Notes under the pieces: model-generated
Told to the model about the DNA's origin: nothing
Databases searched by the model: none
Seen by the model: the letters and a program-made list of their open reading frames with translations, nothing else
Source of the DNA: Eshraghiella sp964405265
Lineage (GTDB): Bacteria; Bacillota; Clostridia; Lachnospirales; Lachnospiraceae
DNA: 64,000 bases
Assembly (NCBI GenBank): GCA_964405265.1
Contig: CAYONC010000006.1
Coordinates: forward strand, 1 to 64,000
Reading direction: 5' to 3'
In this document: in pieces, positions 61,120 through 64,000 of the stretch
Layout: every line of letters starts with the position of its first letter
Position numbering within the stretch: position 1 is the first letter of the stretch
Translations under genes and position numbers: made by a program

Positions 61120-61884
61120 TCATATCGGACTGCAGATCATTACCATATTATTCGTCCTTACCAGCCGGCATACAACGCCGCTTGTGCTGTTGAGTGCCTC
61201 AACACTCATACCGTTCCCGACATAAATTGCAACATGATCAATGTTCATGAACCTTCCGTTCTGAGAAGAGCTGTAAAAAATCAAATCTCCCGGCTTCATG
61301 TTATCATATGAACGTGCTTTTCCTGCCTCATAAAGCAGCTGAGCCTCTGCGGCTGCCGTATTTATGCCGTTGCGGCTGATATTTATTCCTGCATTAAGAC
61401 ATGAATAATACGCAAGTGAGCTGCAGTCATAATATGAGCCGGAATCTCTTTTTTCCTGCGAATAAGGATATCCGACCTTTGAAAGCGCATAGGTGCATAT
61501 AAGTTTTCTCTCCGTTTCTTCCATATCCTGTATTGCACCGGTTTCAGCCGGAGCTTCCGTCAGGGCTTCAATCGGGGCTTCTGTCGGGGCTTCTGTCGGG
61601 GCTTCTGTCGGGGCTTCAATCGGGGCTTCCGTCGGGGCTTCTGTCGGGGCTTCCGTCGGGGCTTCCGTCGGGACTTCCGTCGGGGCTTCAATCGGGGCTT
61701 CAATCGGGGCTTCTGTCGGGGCTTCAATCGGGGCTTCCGTCGAAGCCTCCGTTACAGACTCTGCCTGTAACGGCTTCATAAGCTCCGTACCTGCGTTCCT
61801 GTCATGTAAATAATTAATACAATGCAATGTAAAAACCGATAATGCAGCCACAATATTCACGATGGTTCTTGTATATTTTCTCAT
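61120..61884 (-). CDS. NlpC/P60 cell-wall endopeptidase with long TEAP repeat
   Basis: This 254-residue protein has an N-terminal signal or anchor (about 8-24), 17 tandem tetrapeptides of the (T/I)EAP type (residues 45-112) and a C-terminal NlpC/P60 domain. Seen: the catalytic Cys in YYDCSSLAYYSC (C154) and the His in IDHVAIYVG (H217), with the usual PGDLIFY before it. The family cuts D-Glu-meso-DAP bonds in peptidoglycan. The repeat probably spans the wall. It overlaps nadE by 4 bases upstream and cinA downstream. Confidence 0.9.
   Translation of the reverse strand: MRKYTRTIVNIVAALSVFTLHCINYLHDRNAGTELMKPLQAESVTEASTEAPIEAPTEAPIEAPIEAPTEVPTEAPTEAPTEAPTEAPIEAPTEAPTEAPTEAPIEALTEAPAETGAIQDMEETERKLICTYALSKVGYPYSQEKRDSGSYYDCSSLAYYSCLNAGINISRNGINTAAAEAQLLYEAGKARSYDNMKPGDLIFYSSSQNGRFMNIDHVAIYVGNGMSVEALNSTSGVVCRLVRTNNMVMICSPI
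61550..61753. repeat. 12-bp tandem repeat coding for (T/I)EAP
   Basis: Seventeen in-frame 12-base units (on the minus strand GAAGCCCCGACA-like) in the NlpC/P60 gene, with few substitutions; several are identical. It is likely to vary by slippage. Long open frames in the other strand here are by-products. Confidence 0.92.
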
Positions 61885-62633
61885 ACTTCCGGCTGTTTTC
61901 CTTTTTTCTCCGGTATATACGGGAAGGTCGGCATAAGCTCAAGTTTAAACCTGTTCATTCTGTTCATCCTGTCTATTTTTTCCTTTACTTCGTCATCATC
62001 ACATACTCCGGTTCTGATATATCTGTCAAGCACATCATAGGTAAAGCCGATTTTTTCCTCATCCGATTTACCGCTTAACCCGTCACTCGGTGTCTTATAT
62101 ATGAGATTATGCGGAAGTCCGAGTGCCTCACCAATCTGCCTTGCTTCTGTCACCGTAATATTGGCAAGCGGCGAAAAATCACCTGCACTGTCCCCATACC
62201 GTGTTGAATATCCTATCCAGTCTTCTGAAAGATTACAGGTATTCGCCACCCTTCCGTTATTGCTCTGACTTACTGCATACAGGACTGACATTCTTATTCT
62301 TGGCGGAAGGTTTATGCGCGTCTGTTCTGAAATTTCTATTCCTGCACAATTCATTTCACTGATAACCCCTTCAACGGATGACTTTATATTAATTACATAA
62401 TGTCTGATTTCAAGATGATTCACTAATTGCAGGGCATCATCAATGTCCGCCTGTTCTCCGTCCGGCATAAGCACTCCTATTACCCTGTCCCTGCCCAGTG
62501 CTTCCGTACACAGTGCAGCAACAATGGACGAATCCTTACCTCCTGATATGCCTATTACGGCATTGCATCCCTTTCCGTTTTTCTCAAACCATTCCCTTAT
62601 CCACCCGATTATTCTGTCTTTTAAACTTTCCAT
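61881..62633 (-). CDS. nadE: NAD(+) synthase (ammonia-dependent type)
   Basis: This 250-residue enzyme amidates nicotinic acid adenine dinucleotide to NAD with ATP. Seen: the PP-loop VIGISGGKDSSIVAALC, a later GNLSED-like NTCNLSEDWIGYSTRYGDSAGDFSPLANI, and the C-terminal KTPSDGLSGKSDEEKIGFTYDVLD. There is no glutaminase domain, so ammonia is the nitrogen donor. ATG at 62633 follows GGAGG by 8 bases; an in-frame TTG two codons earlier is less likely. It completes the NAD pathway with nadABC. Confidence 0.94.
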   Translation of the reverse strand: MESLKDRIIGWIREWFEKNGKGCNAVIGISGGKDSSIVAALCTEALGRDRVIGVLMPDGEQADIDDALQLVNHLEIRHYVINIKSSVEGVISEMNCAGIEISEQTRINLPPRIRMSVLYAVSQSNNGRVANTCNLSEDWIGYSTRYGDSAGDFSPLANITVTEARQIGEALGLPHNLIYKTPSDGLSGKSDEEKIGFTYDVLDRYIRTGVCDDDEVKEKIDRMNRMNRFKLELMPTFPYIPEKKGKQPEV

Positions 62634-62653
62634 TTTCAAAGCCTCCGCATATG

Positions 62654-63949
62654 TCAGTTATATGTTATGTCATATGATATACTGCCGTTTCCGTATTTGC
62701 ATGAATAACTCACGCCCTTTCCGGCTATGAAGGTATCAACCTTTTCCATTATGGCATCAACACTTACCGAATCATTATTCAGCAAAAATATGTATCTGCC
62801 TGAATCAGTCATTAATGCTATGGCAGAATCTGCTTCCGTTTCCGAATTTATCGTGAATATTCCGCTGTATCCCATTATGGTATACGGATATTCATTATAT
62901 TCTGACGAGGTTCCGTATTGCGACGGTGTATTGCCTGCATATTTATCTGCCGTGTGTGTCATGGATATTTTGTCATATGTACACAGAAAATATGTATATG
63001 ATATATTGGAACCGTCCTTATAATCGCTTGTTCCTTTTATCATCGGATCATCCCATGTAACATCCATAAAATACCATTCACCGTTAATCATTACGCCGTT
63101 CCATGCATGAGGCTCACCTGCATCTCCTGATACAAGTGAACATGGTATGTCCAGTTCATTCATAAATACATAAAATGCAACCGAATAGCCCTGACACACG
63201 GCAATTCTGTTATTAAGTATATTATACAGATGGTTCCGTGCATCACTTCTGGAATAATATGACGTGTCATATTTTGTATTAACGACAAGGTAATCATGAA
63301 CCGCCTTAATTTTCTCAAGATCCGACATGTCGGTATATATTATTCCGCTTATTATGTTGCGGACTCTTACAATATCATCCGTGGTTATATTACTGTAACT
63401 GCTTATTTCAGGATATGTGGTTATTTCACCTGAAACAATGAGCGGTATGTGTGCTGACGGTGCTGAGGTCACAGGCTCCGTTGGTGCTGCCGTCTCTGAT
63501 TCTGCCGGCGACGATGTTGCAGGTTCCGCGGGCTTAACAGCCGGTGATGATGTTGCAGGTTCCGCAGGCTTAACAGCTGGCGACGATGTTGCAGGCTCCA
63601 CAGGCTTAACCGTTGAAGGCTCAGTCGGTTTAACTGATGGTACACGTGTTGCAGGTTCCGTAACTGTCTCTTCTGGTCTTACTGTCTGTGTCTCCTCCGG
63701 AAATCCGGTTTCATTTTCCGTTGGTATCTCCGTTCCGTTCTCTCCGGCTGTATCGTTATTTTCAGAAAATGATGAGGTATTCTCCGTTTCTCTGTCAGAC
63801 TCCGCAATATTATCATGTTCATCACTTACCGAAGTAACCCTGTCATTAATATTTACGCTGTCCGGACGTTTCTTCGTGCATCCTGCCGTCAATACCGTTA
63901 AAATTATAACCGCCATTAACAGCATGTTTTTTCTAAACATTTTTTTCAT
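62654..63949 (-). CDS. Transglutaminase-domain lipoprotein
   Basis: This 431-residue lipoprotein has a signal peptide ending in the lipobox LTAGC (C24), a long T/E/S/P-rich spacer (about 30-165) with three VKPxEPATSSPA units, and a transglutaminase-like domain (about 190-310). Seen: the Cys in AVCQGYSVAF (C252), the His in EPHAWNGV (H281) and the Asp in YFMDVTWDDP (D296), a complete triad. Such domains act as peptidases or crosslinkers at the cell surface. A TATAAT and an AGGAG precede the ATG. Confidence 0.85.
   Translation of the reverse strand: MKKMFRKNMLLMAVIILTVLTAGCTKKRPDSVNINDRVTSVSDEHDNIAESDRETENTSSFSENNDTAGENGTEIPTENETGFPEETQTVRPEETVTEPATRVPSVKPTEPSTVKPVEPATSSPAVKPAEPATSSPAVKPAEPATSSPAESETAAPTEPVTSAPSAHIPLIVSGEITTYPEISSYSNITTDDIVRVRNIISGIIYTDMSDLEKIKAVHDYLVVNTKYDTSYYSRSDARNHLYNILNNRIAVCQGYSVAFYVFMNELDIPCSLVSGDAGEPHAWNGVMINGEWYFMDVTWDDPMIKGTSDYKDGSNISYTYFLCTYDKISMTHTADKYAGNTPSQYGTSSEYNEYPYTIMGYSGIFTINSETEADSAIALMTDSGRYIFLLNNDSVSVDAIMEKVDTFIAGKGVSYSCKYGNGSISYDITYN
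63503..63610. repeat. 36-bp tandem repeat coding for VKP(A/V)EPATSSPA
   Basis: Three near-identical 36-base units in the spacer of the transglutaminase lipoprotein gene. Confidence 0.85.
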
Positions 63950-63982
63950 ATGAATCGCACTCCTCAGACTTTAATTAACATG

Positions 63983-63988
63983 ATTATA
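63983..63988 (-). promoter_or_regulatory. -10 element of the lipoprotein-nadE-nlpC operon
   Basis: TATAAT on the minus strand, 34 bases before the lipoprotein ATG. The -35 would lie just outside the window. Confidence 0.45.
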
Positions 63989-64000
63989 CCATATAACATT

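Noticed and set aside
61493..61813. Plus-strand frames coding for GASV/SGLQ repeats
   Set aside because: They are complements of the TEAP repeat in the NlpC/P60 gene, open only because the 12-bp unit has no stop in any frame.
63417..63953. 178-residue plus-strand frame rich in Gly/Ser/Val
   Set aside because: Antisense to the repeat spacer and signal peptide of the transglutaminase lipoprotein, which has lipobox and catalytic triad.

Overview
The window is gene-dense, moderately AT-rich Firmicutes DNA. It most likely comes from an anaerobic gut-type member of the Lachnospiraceae (Clostridia). Support: DUF4358, DUF4364 and DHHW-family proteins, a cotJABC spore-coat operon, the rho/rpmE/yqhQ/prmC/prfA order, strong GGAGG-type ribosome binding sites, and frequent ATGA stop/start overlaps. 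About 60 genes are present. Nearly all lie on the minus strand; the exceptions are a malic-enzyme operon (12.5-15.1 kb) and cotJABC (18.9-20.0 kb). I saw no rRNA, tRNA, insertion sequence, integrase or CRISPR array. Family names rest on motifs read by eye; no database search was run.

Layout, left to right. 0-2.6 kb: the start of a truncated gene, 1-phosphofructokinase and a purine permease. 2.7-12.3 kb: a translation/transcription housekeeping block (prfA, prmC, yqhQ, rpmE ... rho) split by a five-gene envelope O-acylation cassette (DHHW/AlgJ-like protein, MBOAT acyltransferase, DUF4358 protein, two SGNH hydrolases). 12.5-17.3 kb: malic enzyme, a radical SAM protein and DUF4364, convergent with a copper P-type ATPase. 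17.3-17.6 kb: a 351-bp gap with a candidate small RNA. 17.6-26.4 kb: a diguanylate cyclase, cotJABC, a Csp-like subtilase, a divergent ClpX, an HtrA protease and a phosphohexomutase.

26.4-47.8 kb is one almost gap-free minus-strand array. Two small membrane proteins of unknown function lead into cdaA-cdaR-glmM (c-di-AMP synthesis, its regulator, and a cell-wall sugar mutase). The array continues through a rhamnosyltransferase-like GT2, an undecaprenyl-phosphate sugar transferase, an LCP ligase, two DUF2142 proteins, dTDP-rhamnose epimerase RfbC, a Wzm/Wzt-type ABC exporter and four more GT2 proteins. Together these look like a rhamnose-containing cell-wall polysaccharide pathway, transcriptionally continuous with c-di-AMP and UDP-GlcNAc supply; an internal promoter lies before rfbC.

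47.8-54 kb: a Big2 surface protein with a TE(K/R)PTE repeat, acpP-fabH-fabF, a membrane EAL phosphodiesterase with a degenerate GGDEF domain, and a small PD-(D/E)XK-like protein. 54-64 kb: an S41 protease, nadC-nadB-nadA with tcdA, an ArAE-type membrane protein, a CinA-C (NMN deamidase type) protein, an NlpC/P60 endopeptidase with a long TEAP repeat, NAD synthetase and a transglutaminase lipoprotein. NAD synthesis (nadABC, nadE) and possible NMN recycling (cinA) are therefore interleaved with envelope genes.

The best leads are the O-acylation cassette inserted between rho and rpmE, a strongly translated-looking upstream ORF overlapping the rho start, the ClpX paralogue lacking the RKH loop next to sporulation genes, the candidate sRNA at 17.4-17.5 kb, and the cdaA-to-polysaccharide superoperon.
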